A DNA stretch of 64,000 nt, from the NCBI GenBank assembly GCA_047495785.1, contig JBLDXI010000025.1, positions 930,001 to 994,000 of the forward strand, read 5' to 3'. This DNA is from Lepidodermella squamata. Taxonomy: Eukaryota; Gastrotricha. This document shows positions 37,301 through 48,400 of the stretch, piece by piece. Position 1 is the first letter of the stretch. Every line of letters begins with the position of its first letter. The notes beneath the pieces were generated by a model that searched no databases, was not told the origin of the DNA, and saw only the letters and a list, made by a program, of their open reading frames with translations. The translations under genes were made by a program, and so were the position numbers.

Positions 37301-40300
37301 TGGGCCATCGATTTCTGCCCAACCTTGCACCCGGTGAACATCTGGACGTCGACGAGTCCATGATCCCCTAAATTTCTATATTTTGTTGCAATTCGTTTTA
37401 GCTGCCCGTCGTCAGAGTAAAAAAACCCAACTACCAGTGTCCTAAATACGACCGCTTGCTTGCTGCAAGTAAAATGATATTTAACCGCAATTTTGGGAGA
37501 CTGCAACGTGGTGCGATGTGTTTTCACCTTGGTATCAAAGAAACTTATATTTTAAACCGGCATATAGCACAATAAATTGTGGATATAAATTAGAGACCAA
37601 TAAATCTTTCAATTCACGGCTCGAAAGTAATAACATTTTCGGAATTGATTGAAAAAAACACTCACCTGGTAAGCGATTTCTCGAGCTGCTCCATGTAAGG
37701 CTCAACTAACTCAGCCCGCCACTTCGCAACCATTTGATTCCGCTCCTCGGCAGCCAACTTCCAGACACCCTGCGATTGGTCATCACGCCAATTTTGCATC
37801 GTTTTAACCAACCCGCGATCTTCACCATTCAACCACTGCCGCCATAAATAATCAGGTGGTAGCGATTTTCCAGCCTTGCCCTGAGCCAGTTGAAACCCAC
37901 CACTTTGTTTGGGCAATTTGAACGCTTCTACCGTATCGTTATCGAAAAGATGGGCGAAATCTTCCATCCGATACGTTGCATTGTAGAAGGCCAAATATTG
38001 CTGATTTTGAATAATTTCACCTCGAATTACGTCCATTCGATCGCGAAGAGACCAGTACATTCGATTCGGGTCACGTTGACCCTGGTTTCTCAACAAATTT
38101 TGCAGCATGAATGGCTTGATTTTATCATCACACTTCTCCATACCACCGATTCGAACGATCTCTCGAGGAGGCAGGCCGAATTTCATTAAATCAACCAAAA
38201 ATTGATCCAAGGCGTGATTCGTATAGCAAACGATCAGAATCGTTTCATTGGTCGAATCGAAAATTATTTTCCCCAACATAGCACCGCAGTAAGATTTTCC
38301 AGTACCAGGCGGACCTTGAATTAAGGCGACACGATTTTTGAGACTAGAAATCACCGCTTGAAGTTGACTCGAGTCGAGAATTGTTGATTGAGTTTTCAGG
38401 TTCAAAATCGGAGTTAAATCACTTTTCGAATTGATTGATTCCAATTTTTGCAAAATTTCCCCGATTCTAGGATTTTCCTCAACATAATGCGGAAATTCGC
38501 TTTTCGAATCGTGAAGTAACTCAGGCTCGAATGGTAACTCGGAAATTTGTTTCAGCCGCTCGAGAACCGGAGTGAATGCGAAAAATGAGGCCGATAGTTG
38601 GACAGCCTTTAAATTCGATTGAACTCGCCCAACTTCGAGAACAGCCCATCTCGCGTCCTTCTTATCGAAAAAATGAACATCGATCGATGGCGGCTTTTTC
38701 AGCAAATCTTGATAATCCCGAGCATTCACAATGCCAAGGCCAACCAGTCCTTCATCCCTCGAGCCAAGATTCCTCACGAAAGCTAGAATCGAGTCGATTC
38801 TCAGAAAATTCGCTCGTTCGTCCCAGAATTCTTGTTTCGCCTTTTCGATGTCTTTTTGTGTCAAGTCAGGTGTTAATCGTTGTTTTAGACCGGCCGGCTC
38901 TTCGAATTCCATTTTAAAGCCGACGCCAAATCGTTGATTGCAACTAATTTCGCTGAATTTGATTACGTTTAGAGATCGAGACTTCAAACGAGCGGCCAAT
39001 TTCGGGTTGTAATTTTTATTTGAAGTTTTGCCGACGATTAGCAGTGAATCGAGTTCTTCTTTCACGACCCGGTTAATGTCTTCCCTCAACAACCGGAAAG
39101 ACCAGTCCAGGTAGCTTGAAACTTTCCGATTTGGCGGTTCTCGAGCCTCTAGAACATCGTCAGTTCGGGGTAGGAAAGGCTCCTCGTCGCAAACTAGTTC
39201 ATCCGAGGTCGGGTAGGGTAAAATTTCGTGAAAATCCACCTTGTCATTCGAATGCCGCCAGCCAGGCTGTTTCATTCGAAGCGAGTCGATAGTTTCAAGG
39301 GTTTGGGCTTTTTGCTTAGCCGGGGCAGGTTGGTCCTCGAATGCATCGAAAAACTGGTCGACTTGATCGGAACCGTTTGAAGCTTCGCTTTCGTGGACCT
39401 GGTCGAGCAAGGTGTTGATTTGGTCTGAAACACCTTTCGACATTGGATATTCACCGGTTGCAAGGGCCTTGGCAAGTCGCTTCACGTGGATATTTTTCTT
39501 CGCCTCCAAAGCAAAATCATCTCCGCCTGGAAATTATTAAAACAACATTAAAAACAGCAAAGATTTAGGTAAATCATTTCCAAACATTTTCAAAAATTTT
39601 AAATATAACATTTTTCCATCGGTCAATTCAAAGATTTTGAAACAGTCCAAGTATTTTTTTAATCCTAAATTGTCCCCATAACAAAAATTCATTTTTTCAA
39701 TTTTCAGAGAAATTTTCAATTTTCAATTTATTTTTACTCAAAGAAAAATGTCAGAAACTGTTTCTGATAAGATTTCTAACTCTTAAAAAAAACTAGCGAA
39801 TCTGAATTTTCGCCTGCAATATTTCCAAATTTAAATTTAAATTCAGTATTGACTAGAAATGTGATTTTAAGGCAATTCATGTTGATTTAACAACGCGAAA
39901 TGCCTGTAAATATATTTCTTGCCTTTGATTATTTGCAAAACCAGCCAGCCAATATTCATGCAATGCTCTTGGTCCAATTTGCGATCGATCACGTAATCGA
40001 CGAGTTGGTCGAAAAGAAACGGCGCCTTGAATATGGTCCTCAGCAGCTTGACAGCACTTGCACCTCGAGTCGATGAAATTGTTAATCTTCCATCGTTTCC
40101 AACAAATTGAATTAGAGGAATGACAGACTTTTTCACGAAATCCAGGTTATTTTCGATAGAAAGCGACTGGCGCAAGGCTTTCAAGCCGTACTCGCTGGCT
40201 GTTAAACGGCTCAGAGTCTCCATTTTGTCTTCACTAGCTAGAATGTAGGCGATAAATTCTCGGGCGTCTTTTTCCGATTGAATTTTATCATCATCAGCGG

Positions 40301-40592
40301 AAGCATCCAGCAGCCAGTTGAACTTCTTTTCGGTCATTGAGCCGATTGCAGGGCGAGATTGCCGCATTATTGGGGGCGGTATCACAATGGGTGGTCCGGA
40401 AAAAGTGTTTTGAGAACTCGTTTCTGAAGCGATACATGAAAATATAATACTAAAATCCAAATTTTTAAACTAGAAGCTACCTCTCGGAAGATCACTGCGA
40501 AACGAAGTACCAGCTCCGTTTTGAGGCAGGTGTTGCTGCCGACCGCCACCTCGGTTGGGACCTTGACCACGCCGGTTGCCGGGGTAACTCAT
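31364..40592 (-). CDS. ZNFX1-like SF1 helicase A (5 exons); probable 5' half of a helicase-AAA+ gene
   Basis: Exons 40592-40481, 40423-39923, 39526-37666, 34908-34079, then 32466 onward. The last exon either runs to a stop at 31364 (1,468 residues) or is spliced at 31437 (gtacgt donor, phase 2) to the AAA+ exon at 29025. Order: Arg/Gly-rich N-terminus; helical armadillo-like region about residues 50-200; Upf1-type helicase with Walker A GPPGTGKS (609-616), motif II EEAGE (876-880), GDHKQLRP (901-908), QHRMRPE, DNYQGEEADIV and VNVLLSRAR; an NFX1-like Cys/His segment (CGKILKCGKHTCSKTC); then a Glu/Lys/Gln coiled coil. ZNFX1 relatives bind RNA and act in antiviral signalling or small-RNA inheritance. 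Exon 2 to 3 needs a GC-AG donor (gcaaga). An acceptor-like ttcag ends 2 bases before the ATG. Intron 3 holds piggyBac, LINE and methyltransferase-like debris. Confidence 0.85.
32525..34050. other. Helicase A intron 4: debris and a second copy of the 15.5-kb MITE
   Basis: Plus-strand open stretches 32865-33240 and 33280-33498 have no motif; part of the latter resembles 29.7 kb. From about 33425 to 33720 the sequence matches 15560-15940 (shared blocks include gtagcctactacggcacgtg and ttcgaggtatca), a second degenerate copy of that MITE. Confidence 0.45.
35084..35200 (+). pseudogene. LINE reverse transcriptase C-terminal fragment
   Basis: One frame reads MYIRPLLEYCSSVWSPHL then ENIVAFEKVQ, a good match to the YxxYIRPLLEYxSxVWxPxxxxxIxxLExVQ thumb-region block of LINE reverse transcriptases. 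It is cut off at about 35200. It is in helicase A intron 3, opposite strand. Confidence 0.6.
35206..36552 (+). pseudogene. Decayed coding sequence with a SAM-methyltransferase-like motif, origin unknown (possibly viral)
   Basis: Four consecutive protein-like open stretches (35206-35601, about 35600-35870, about 35850-36153, 36163-36552) occupy three frames with a frameshift at each of the first two joints. The second stretch opens with ETVLDIGGDG, which fits motif I of S-adenosylmethionine-binding methyltransferases. The rest is well-behaved protein sequence rich in Tyr, Phe and Pro, without a match I can name. It could be an endogenised RNA-virus segment, because viral capping methyltransferases can carry a similar DIGG motif, or a dead host or mobile-element gene. 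It lies inside helicase A intron 3 on the opposite strand. The reading frames are too broken for a functional product. Confidence 0.35.
36996..37445 (+). pseudogene. piggyBac transposase fragment
   Basis: MDKEEMRCFLGILLLSGYS, then RNRFDEIMQNIHL, then in the next frame PQNDRFGKVRTLSDLL and PGEHLDVDESMIP match the DDE_Tnp_1_7 (piggyBac) domain, including the first catalytic Asp region (xxVDESMIPFKG). A stop follows SMIP, and a stretch at about 37405-37440 may be a little more of the element. Only part of the DDE domain survives. Confidence 0.7.
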
Positions 40593-41326
40593 TTCTGAAC
40601 ATCAAAATCCTATAAACTGCAGACAATATTTTAGAAGAAATCTAGATTGATGTTTAACGGGGAAAAGTATCAGTAACAGGTAAATCAAGCATTGAAAATG
40701 TCTCTTATAGAAGTTAGGTCTCCGCTTCGTGGTTTATATCACGTTTTTGTGGTCTTTATCAATCCGCAAGATTACTCATTTTACACAACGCGTTGAATTA
40801 ATCAGCAAGTTACTGATATAGAACGCTTTTTTGGTTTCAACGTTGCGATAAGCCAAAGCGCCAAAGAGAGCTAAAAATTGGCAGCGAGAAGTCTGGTTAG
40901 CCAACTACATCTGACCAAAACATGTGAAAAGTGGTCAGTTGTGTAATTACGTTATTTTGCCTCAAATTCACTTGTGCTGGTCCCTAAATTGCCTTTTTGA
41001 GCAAATTTTCAAGGTCAATGCATGAATCCCAAAACCATCTGAAGCTAATTTCGTTCTATTTTTTAGGCCCCCGACATTTGAAAAGTAAGACACCGAAAAA
41101 TTGCGTGCCGTTGCGCTGTCAATGCAAAAAAACGTACGCTATATACTTACCTAGATGAGCTAAGTTAAGTCCAATAAAGGTGCGATCTGTTTTCTTCTTG
41201 GGGCTAGTTCTAAAAGATCACGCAATTTTTATCGGACGGAATTCAAAATTGTGACACTATTTAAACGGAAAATGGCAGTTGTCAATTTCACTCGATTCAA
41301 CTTTGCTAGCAAAACCAACGAATAGA

Positions 41327-41746
41327 ATGTCTTTGAGATTAGTCGTGCTTATCGCCGCTTGCTTGGCGATTGCAAGTGCTAGGATGGTGGGTAAGCCAAC
41401 CATCAAGCCAGCATCAGAGGCCAGCGCTAGCGTTTTAGCCGCACTCAATGGGTCAATAAAGGAGGCTTTTGCTGAGCAGGCTGGTCTCGAGGATTGCGAC
41501 CTCGATCCTTACCAAGCTCTGGTCTTCAAGTCAGACTTGTACAGCGGAAGAACGTACTACTTCTTGGTTTGCGATTTCTCTAGTATTTATGTTTTATAAA
41601 TTAGTTGGGTTTTACAGGTGAAGATCGCTGACGATGAATGCGTGAAGCTCCGCCTAAACCAGTCTCTATCCGGCCCAAATCAGCCGATCCTTCTGGTCAG
41701 TTTCGATCGCAATCTCAACTGCGAAGAAGCGAGCAAGACATTATAA
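41327..41746 (+). CDS. Secreted stefin-type cystatin (cysteine protease inhibitor)
   Basis: Exon 1 is 41327-41566 and exon 2 is 41618-41746, joined in phase 0 across a 51-base intron; the product is 122 residues. Residues 1-19 form a signal peptide (MSLRLVVLIAACLAIASA). The mature chain starts MVGKPTIKPASEAS, like the stefin N-terminus (MxGGxxxxxPA). Later RTYYFLVKIADDECVKLRL and PNQPILLVSF match the stefin NYFIKVxxGDDxxVHLRV...PLxLxxY strands. The central QVVAG inhibitory loop is replaced by a diverged segment near residues 62-73 (YQALVFKSDLYSG), so inhibition of papain-type proteases is likely but not certain. True stefins lack signal peptides; this one is secreted and has two Cys in the mature chain beyond the usual stefin set. 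It is divergent from helicase A, with about 730 bases between start codons. A TATA-like ctatttaaa lies about 70 bases before the ATG. Confidence 0.7.
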
Positions 41747-41804
41747 ATGGCCTAAGAAGATTGATTTTCATAACTAATTTCTCTGAGAACCCTGAAAAAC
41801 TGTA

Positions 41805-41810
41805 ATTAAA
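41805..41810 (+). terminator. Polyadenylation signal of the cystatin gene
   Basis: ATTAAA, the common variant of the signal, 58 bases past the stop codon. Confidence 0.5.
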
Positions 41811-42180
41811 GATTAGGAGTGAGCATAGAGTAAACGACATGGAGGATAATTACAAAAATACGCAGACTTTTAAAGTTATCGGTATCGGAAAATTTTCGGG
41901 CAATTAGTAAACGACTTTTCAAGTGAAGTGTCTGTGTTTTAACCAGAGGTTAGCATCTCGTAAATGCAAGAAATAGTAATTTTTGACTCGGATATGAGAT
42001 GAACGGAAAATCTCAAGATAAGGGCTTGAGCCATCTCGCGCTTAGAAAAAACTCAGCTATGGCGATACCACAGAAATGAAAACCGGCGAGAGATTGACCT
42101 GTATGATGCTAGCGACCGCATGCGACCGGCAAGTTGGCACTTTGCCAAATGTGCACACACAAGACTGTCGTGTTTCTGCC

Positions 42181-42579
42181 TAAAATTAGGCAGAATTTTC
42201 CGCTATAGCTTTTTCTGCCTAAATGGTAAGTAGGCGCTTGAATCGCGAAAAACCCCATAAAATGCCTTTAAATTGAATTTTCTAGTCGATCTTGCAATAA
42301 TAACTAACCTAAAAGACTCAATCCGTGAATAATTCATCATGGGCGCCCGTAATAAGATGGTTACACGTAAGACGCAAAGCGCAGTACTTCGCCTGTCTTA
42401 GCGCAGCATCTTTAGTCACTGCCTCTCTATCTTTGATTTATTTTTAATTCTAATTCGTTTTTTGACAAATAAATGGATTAATACAATTAAAATGATCATT
42501 GGCATCGTTTCTGGGGCTTTCCGCTACATAGCGAAATTTTAGGCAGAAAAAGCTATAGCGGAAAATTCTGCCTAATTTT
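42181..42579. mobile_element. MITE with about 42-bp terminal inverted repeats
   Basis: The left end (42181-42223: taaaattaggcagaattttc then cgctatagctttttctgcct) and the right end (42538-42579) are almost exact reverse complements. The left end also contains an inner palindrome ttctgcctaaaattaggcagaa (from 42174). The interior is non-coding. Confidence 0.75.
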
Positions 42580-44489
42580 CGGTGCGTGACAGACGAAAAA
42601 TTTAAAAATTTACCGCGCTCGTCGTGAAGGTCGTCGTGATTTTAAAAAAATACGAGAGAAATACCTCGTAGTATTTGCTAATAATCAAATTTTGTCAAAT
42701 TCAAAAATTGTAGATTGTAACCTTGAAGCCAGACCTGGCGCGTGGTTTTGAAAATATCGACTTGCGCGACTTACGGACTTCTGCGATCGACTGGTGTTCA
42801 CTGCATTGAACATTGAAGTCGAATCGAATCGATTGCTGCCATTTTTTTAAGCGATCCGATCGCATCTACCTGCCCAGGTATGCATCCTTACCTGGATTTT
42901 TGCCGCCACACCTGTCCAGGTGATTCTGCTGGGAAAACGGATTGCACCACGAGAATCAGCGTGCTATGTTACAGTGAATAACACCGTATCACTGCATGTT
43001 ATGCTATTTTGCCTGTCATAACACGAATGCCCCAAAGTTGATGCGTATTTTCTCCATAGTAAAAGCTGAAGTTGGAAGAAATTCTGGCAGAATGCCAACA
43101 GAAGGTGTTATCGAGGTACGGTCTTTTTCTATCAACTAGGAATGGTCCATAACACCGGATAACAAAAAATGGAGTCAATAACATAAAAGGAAGTATACTT
43201 ATTCTGCTGGAAAACTTCTGCTAACTTCAATGCAGTCTGGTTTCGCTCATGGATGTTTTAAGGCTTTCGACCGATGTGGTGCGACTTTCGATTTCGAGGT
43301 TTTGACACGCCCGCAGCCACCACTCAAGGGCGTAGACGTGGGAGGCCATACTCCTGCTTTAACTGGCGAAATGCTCAGAGGGACCCACATCTAAATCGTT
43401 CGTCGTCATTCTCAGTCAGGCCCGGTTATAGGCGTTCAGCAGAAGGGATGTGCAGCCATTACAGTTATACCTAACAACATATCGATCAAACTGTGATAGC
43501 ATCAAGTTCGGATTAACATGCGTCTGAAGTGTATGTGAAAGTAGTAATAAAAAGAAAGTGGGGAATTGGTCTTTGCTAAGAAGGTGTAGCTCGCCACCTT
43601 ACCTTATCGCCGCTACGATAGAGCAATCATCTAGTGAATCTTTCTGGTCGGCAGATAAAAACCCGTTGCTACTGCGTGCTCATCAGCTTCAATTGGTTTA
43701 TTTTATTTTGAGCCATGTATCTTGTCCAATTTTTTGCTTGACTTGTGCGTTCGAGGCACTGTTCTGTATACCAAACGGGAGTCGCCAGTGGGCAAATCTG
43801 GATGATTTTTTTTTCCGTAAAAGGCTATTCAATTGTGCCTGCTGGAAATTCTGTTTATGAGGAGATCCAGCTAATCCAATGCCCAATAGAAACAGATGTT
43901 GCCTCAAATGCTATGGCGATTAATCATAATATTCTGCCTCATGCTGCTTGAATAATGATGACTTGGTTCAATCTTTGCGTGATATTAGTTACTTCTTTTT
44001 GCTGTTTATGACATATTTTTCAGTTTCTTGTCAGAGTGATTGTTTGTGGACGGAGGCGTTGGAGGGAGATATAAATTATATCGCCTTGTGAGAAAACGCC
44101 GAATTTAGGGAGGAGCGAGTGCTTGAGTCACTTGTTTTATATTGCGGATGAAATAGTGAGAAACAGCCGAGAATAGCGAGCTGTCAGCAACAAATGAGTG
44201 CTTTAATACTTATGAGATAAACCAATCAATTGGTTCCTGTTGACTGCTGCCGTGGACCTGGTTAAGCTTTAAGCGAAATGAGCTTGTATTTCAGGAATAA
44301 TTTTCAGACTAATCGTGCTTTTTCACCACCAGATTGGTGTTTGAATTCGCGATTTTTCTAGCCAAGAATTGATCTACTTTGTTGTGTGATTGATAAATAT
44401 CGTTTTGTTGCGTCTTGATGCAAATTACGCATTGAGTATTGTTACGTTATGTTTCGATCTCGCGCGATTACTCCAACATTTATCATGAC
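42580..44489. other. Intergenic, no supported gene
   Basis: Only short open stretches with no motif (for example 43558-43951). No tRNA or other structured RNA gene recognised. Confidence 0.4.
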
Positions 44490-44491
44490 TA

Positions 44492-44671
44492 CAAGGTGGC
44501 CGAAAAATTCCACTGAGCGGGAATTCGCTGCGCATAATTTTAATGAGGAGTTTCAAGAAATTGAGGAGTTCCATTGGCAAAAGAATGCTTGAAATTCTTC
44601 AACTTCTTAAAACTCCCCATTAAATTGATGCGCAGCGAATTCCCGCTCTGCGGAATTTTTCGGCCACCCTG
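44492..44671. mobile_element. Complete mariner-type MITE (180 bp)
   Basis: Ends CAAGGTGGCCGAAAAATTCC and (inverted) CAGGGTGGCCGAAAAATTCC, extending inward as a long inverted repeat through GCGGGAATTCGCTGCGCAT. It is flanked by TA on both sides, the target-site duplication of Tc1/mariner elements. A partial copy is at 8053-8168. Confidence 0.75.
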
Positions 44672-45426
44672 TATAAAGCTTATTATTCCTAATCTCGCAT
44701 ATTTAAAGATGAAATTCGGCGATTTAATTTTCAATACTAAGCGCGTGTTGCATAGTTGAAATATTATTTTTTAGATTGTGGACGATTTATGCATTACTGA
44801 TATGAGTGGCAGACAAAATGGTGAAAACGTGGGTGCAAAGCCCAGTTCTGTCAAAGCTGGCTTGCGTTCAAAATGTAAAAGGCAAGTTTAAGCTACTTGG
44901 AGATTTGAACTTCTGTTTGTAGATGAAGTTAAAAAAATGCATATTCCTTTGCCCTATGGATGCTTCAACCGACTTGGTCCTAGCTACAAACCACAAGCAC
45001 ATTATTTCTAGTGAAAATTGTGGGTTAAAATTTGGGTCAGTCCTCGCGCTGTCGCTTATCTAGCTTTTTGAAGATGAATCACTACTATAGCCACGTCCTG
45101 GTTATTTTCGGCTCACACTGGCGTTCTTATCATTTATTCCCACGTTTTTTTACGCCGCAGTACAGATATCGGTATTTTTTATCAACGTTTGGCTGAATAA
45201 TTTATAACCAACGTGCAAAATGAGTCAGTTAGCTTGCGTGTAGATAGCGACCGCAGAGTAGTTAAAGATGCGAATAGCACTACAATAACTATCATTATTA
45301 TTCCACGAACAATTCTTTAGTTGAAGATATCACGTCATATTCTTAGCTTTTGCCCCTATTTTCAAGGCTAGTTGAGGTTTTTATGCTTGTTATAAGTATT
45401 AATTAATTTTTTCCAGACATAAACCA
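44672..45426. other. Upstream region of helicase B
   Basis: No gene seen. The last bases before the helicase B start are a strong splice-acceptor-like ttttttccag followed by acataaacca and the ATG. Confidence 0.4.
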
Positions 45427-48400
45427 ATGGCTTCGAACTACTTTAATCGAACTCAAGCTGGATCAAGGTCTCCAGCTTCACCTGATCAAATAGGACTGAT
45501 CAAACTCGAATTTTCATCTCATCCCAAAGTACGTATCTATTATTTCAGTTTTTCAATATCATGATGAGTTTTTTGTAGCTTTTTTCGGAGAAGCAGTTTG
45601 CCGATTTGCTCGAAAGCGCCGAGCCGCCCGTGTTTGATCAGGCAATTTTGTTTCTGAATCACGTGCCCCATCGTGCTGATAAATTGGACACCCTACACAA
45701 GTTGACGACCTCAAAATATTTCGCTAATTGTTTGAAATCTTTTTCAACGGAGAACCTTACCCTCGAGCAAATTGAAGGCACCATTATTCCTCTTATCAAG
45801 TAAATTTTCGTTAATTTTGCTGATTTTTCATATTTTAAAATTGTCAGGTTCATAGAAAGTGAACGAATGCTCTACAGTGGTTCCGCTAGAATCCATGCGT
45901 CCCTTGAATTTCTATCGAAAATCGGCCTTAATTTATCCATGATGCAACGCTGTTTTGGTTTCGCCGAAGAGGAAATGATTTCGAGCGATTCGCTTCTGTT
46001 GATTTGCTGGATGTTTGCTCAACTGTCAAAGTCCGGCCGAATTCTATCGGTGTTGATCAGAGATTTAGCACATAAATTCGCCGACTTTCTGACCAAAAAA
46101 TCGCTGCCTGGATGGAAACAATTGACTGAAATGATCAAATTTGGCGCGAATGGGGTGACTGAATTTGAGCCCCTTGATTCAATGCGGAAAAACGAACCAG
46201 GATGGCGGCATGATAATGATCGAGATAATTTTCGAGAAATTGCTGTCTACCCAACTGCAGCCGAATTAATTTGCCCGGATCAGCCTTATCTTCCTGAAAC
46301 TGCGACTGTTTTCACTTCAAATCCTGATCAGGACTCGTATTTAAACTGGGCTTTTCGGTTGCTGCGGGAGGATGTTGTGAAATCGGTGAATGAAGAAATC
46401 GATTTGATCATGCGATATTCGACGAAGAAGGACGCGCCGGCTTGGACGAAAAAATTGCTAGGCCGGTTGGAAAGTCGAACACTTCAAGTGGCGGGATTTG
46501 CAGAATTTGCACTTGATCGACGAGCTGGACCGTGTTTTCGAATGGTTTTCCAACCACCTAATGGCCTGGCTAGTTTTCTGAGAAACAAAGGTAAAAAGGC
46601 TGCGTTCGATTATTACATGAAAAAACGGCCAAGTTTCCTGAAAGAAAAGTCGATCGTCGCTTTTGTGCGAGAAACTGGTAATAATTCTCGAGAAATAACT
46701 GCTGTTGGAGTCGTTGCCCTGCGCGATCCGAAACACCTGGAGAATAATTTCGTTTCAATTGCATTTTTCGATAAATCCCACGTTGAACGCATTTTACGCG
46801 AGGTTGGAAGTAGAACTGATGGTTTGAAGGCCATTCAACTCTCGGCTTCTTTTTTCGCGTATTCACCGGTTTTGGAGCGACTTAAAAATATCAAGAAAAT
46901 TCCGTTTTCCGACGAAATTTTGCTCGGGAAAATCGAATGCCCAACTCCACATCTATCACCGGGATATTCGTCTCTTTCTGTCGCTGATATCGCGGCTGCC
47001 TTGGAAAATTGCGATCCATCCAAAAATCTTGCCCCAATTTTGCGATTAGGCAAAGCACTGGTTTTAGATGCAAATCAAAAGGAGGCCGTGACATCTTGCT
47101 TGAGACGCCGGGTTGGGCTAATTCAAGGCCCGCCTGGAACTGGTAAATCATTTTGCGGTGCGATCATCGCGAAAATCATCCACGCCCATTCAAATGAGAA
47201 AATTCTTTGCGTTTGCTACACAAATCACGCATTGGACCAATTTTTGGAAGATTTACTCGAATTCGGCCTGCCAGAGCAAGATTTGGTTCGGCTTGGAAGT
47301 TCGGAGAAGATGAGCGAGAAGATCAAGGAATTCACGCTGAGAAGCCTTCTTGAGAAAAGCGATTTCAAACCTATTGGCCGTCACGTTTATGAGGCATATC
47401 GATGCTTGGAGGTGCCCGAAGGGTATTTGAAGCAATTATTGCCAGTGATTGAATCACTGAAAACTTCAACGCATTACGCGGAATTTCAACCGATTTTTGA
47501 CGCTGATACAGAAATGGCGTTTCAAGTTCCGGAAAGTACCGATGGGTTTCAAATCGTTGGCGGAGACGGGAGAGAAATTCAAGCTGATTACCTTTGGGAT
47601 CGATGGCTTTCAGGCCGAGATCGAGGCGTGTTACAAAATCGCAAAATTTCAGAAATTTCTCAAAAACTGTGGGACATTTCACCCGTGGAGCGATTTAAAA
47701 TGCTCAACTCGTGGCGGGAAGAAATTTTACGGCCAAAACTAGATGCTTTCGATCGCCTGGTTTCTCATTTCGAAAAGGCCAAATTACTCTTGGATGACGT
47801 TTATCGGCAACCGAAGATCAGTTTGCTGAACTCGAAGCGAATTATCGGCTGTACAACCACAGGAGCTGCTAATTTCGCGAAGGAGCTCGATTCAATTCAA
47901 GCCGGGGTCGTTATCATGGAAGAAGCCGGCGAAATTCTCGAACCTCACGTGTTGACGAGTCTCTCATCGAAATGCAAACATTTGATCATGATTGGCGACC
48001 ACAAACAACTGAGGCCGAAATTGAATGTCTACGAATTGGGCGTGGAAAGTCGAGGTCCGTACGAATTCAACCGATCGTTATTCGAAAGATTGGTCTTGAA
48101 TGGCTTCCCGCACGTCACTCTGCAACTTCAACACCGAATGCGGCCTGAATTTTCGGATTTGATCCGAAAAATCACGTATCCCGAGCTGAGAGATGCGCCG
48201 AAAGTTCTCGATCGGCCGAATTTGGTCGGGGTTGCGACGAATTTGGTGTTCATCACCCACGAACAGGAGGAAGGCATCGACCCGGCGATGGCCAAAGAAG
48301 GCGCTGTTGTTGACAATGTGTCGAAATTCAACAAATTTGAGGTTGAAATGGTGGCGAAAATCACGCAGTATCTGTTATCGCAGGGCTATCGCGGGGAGCA

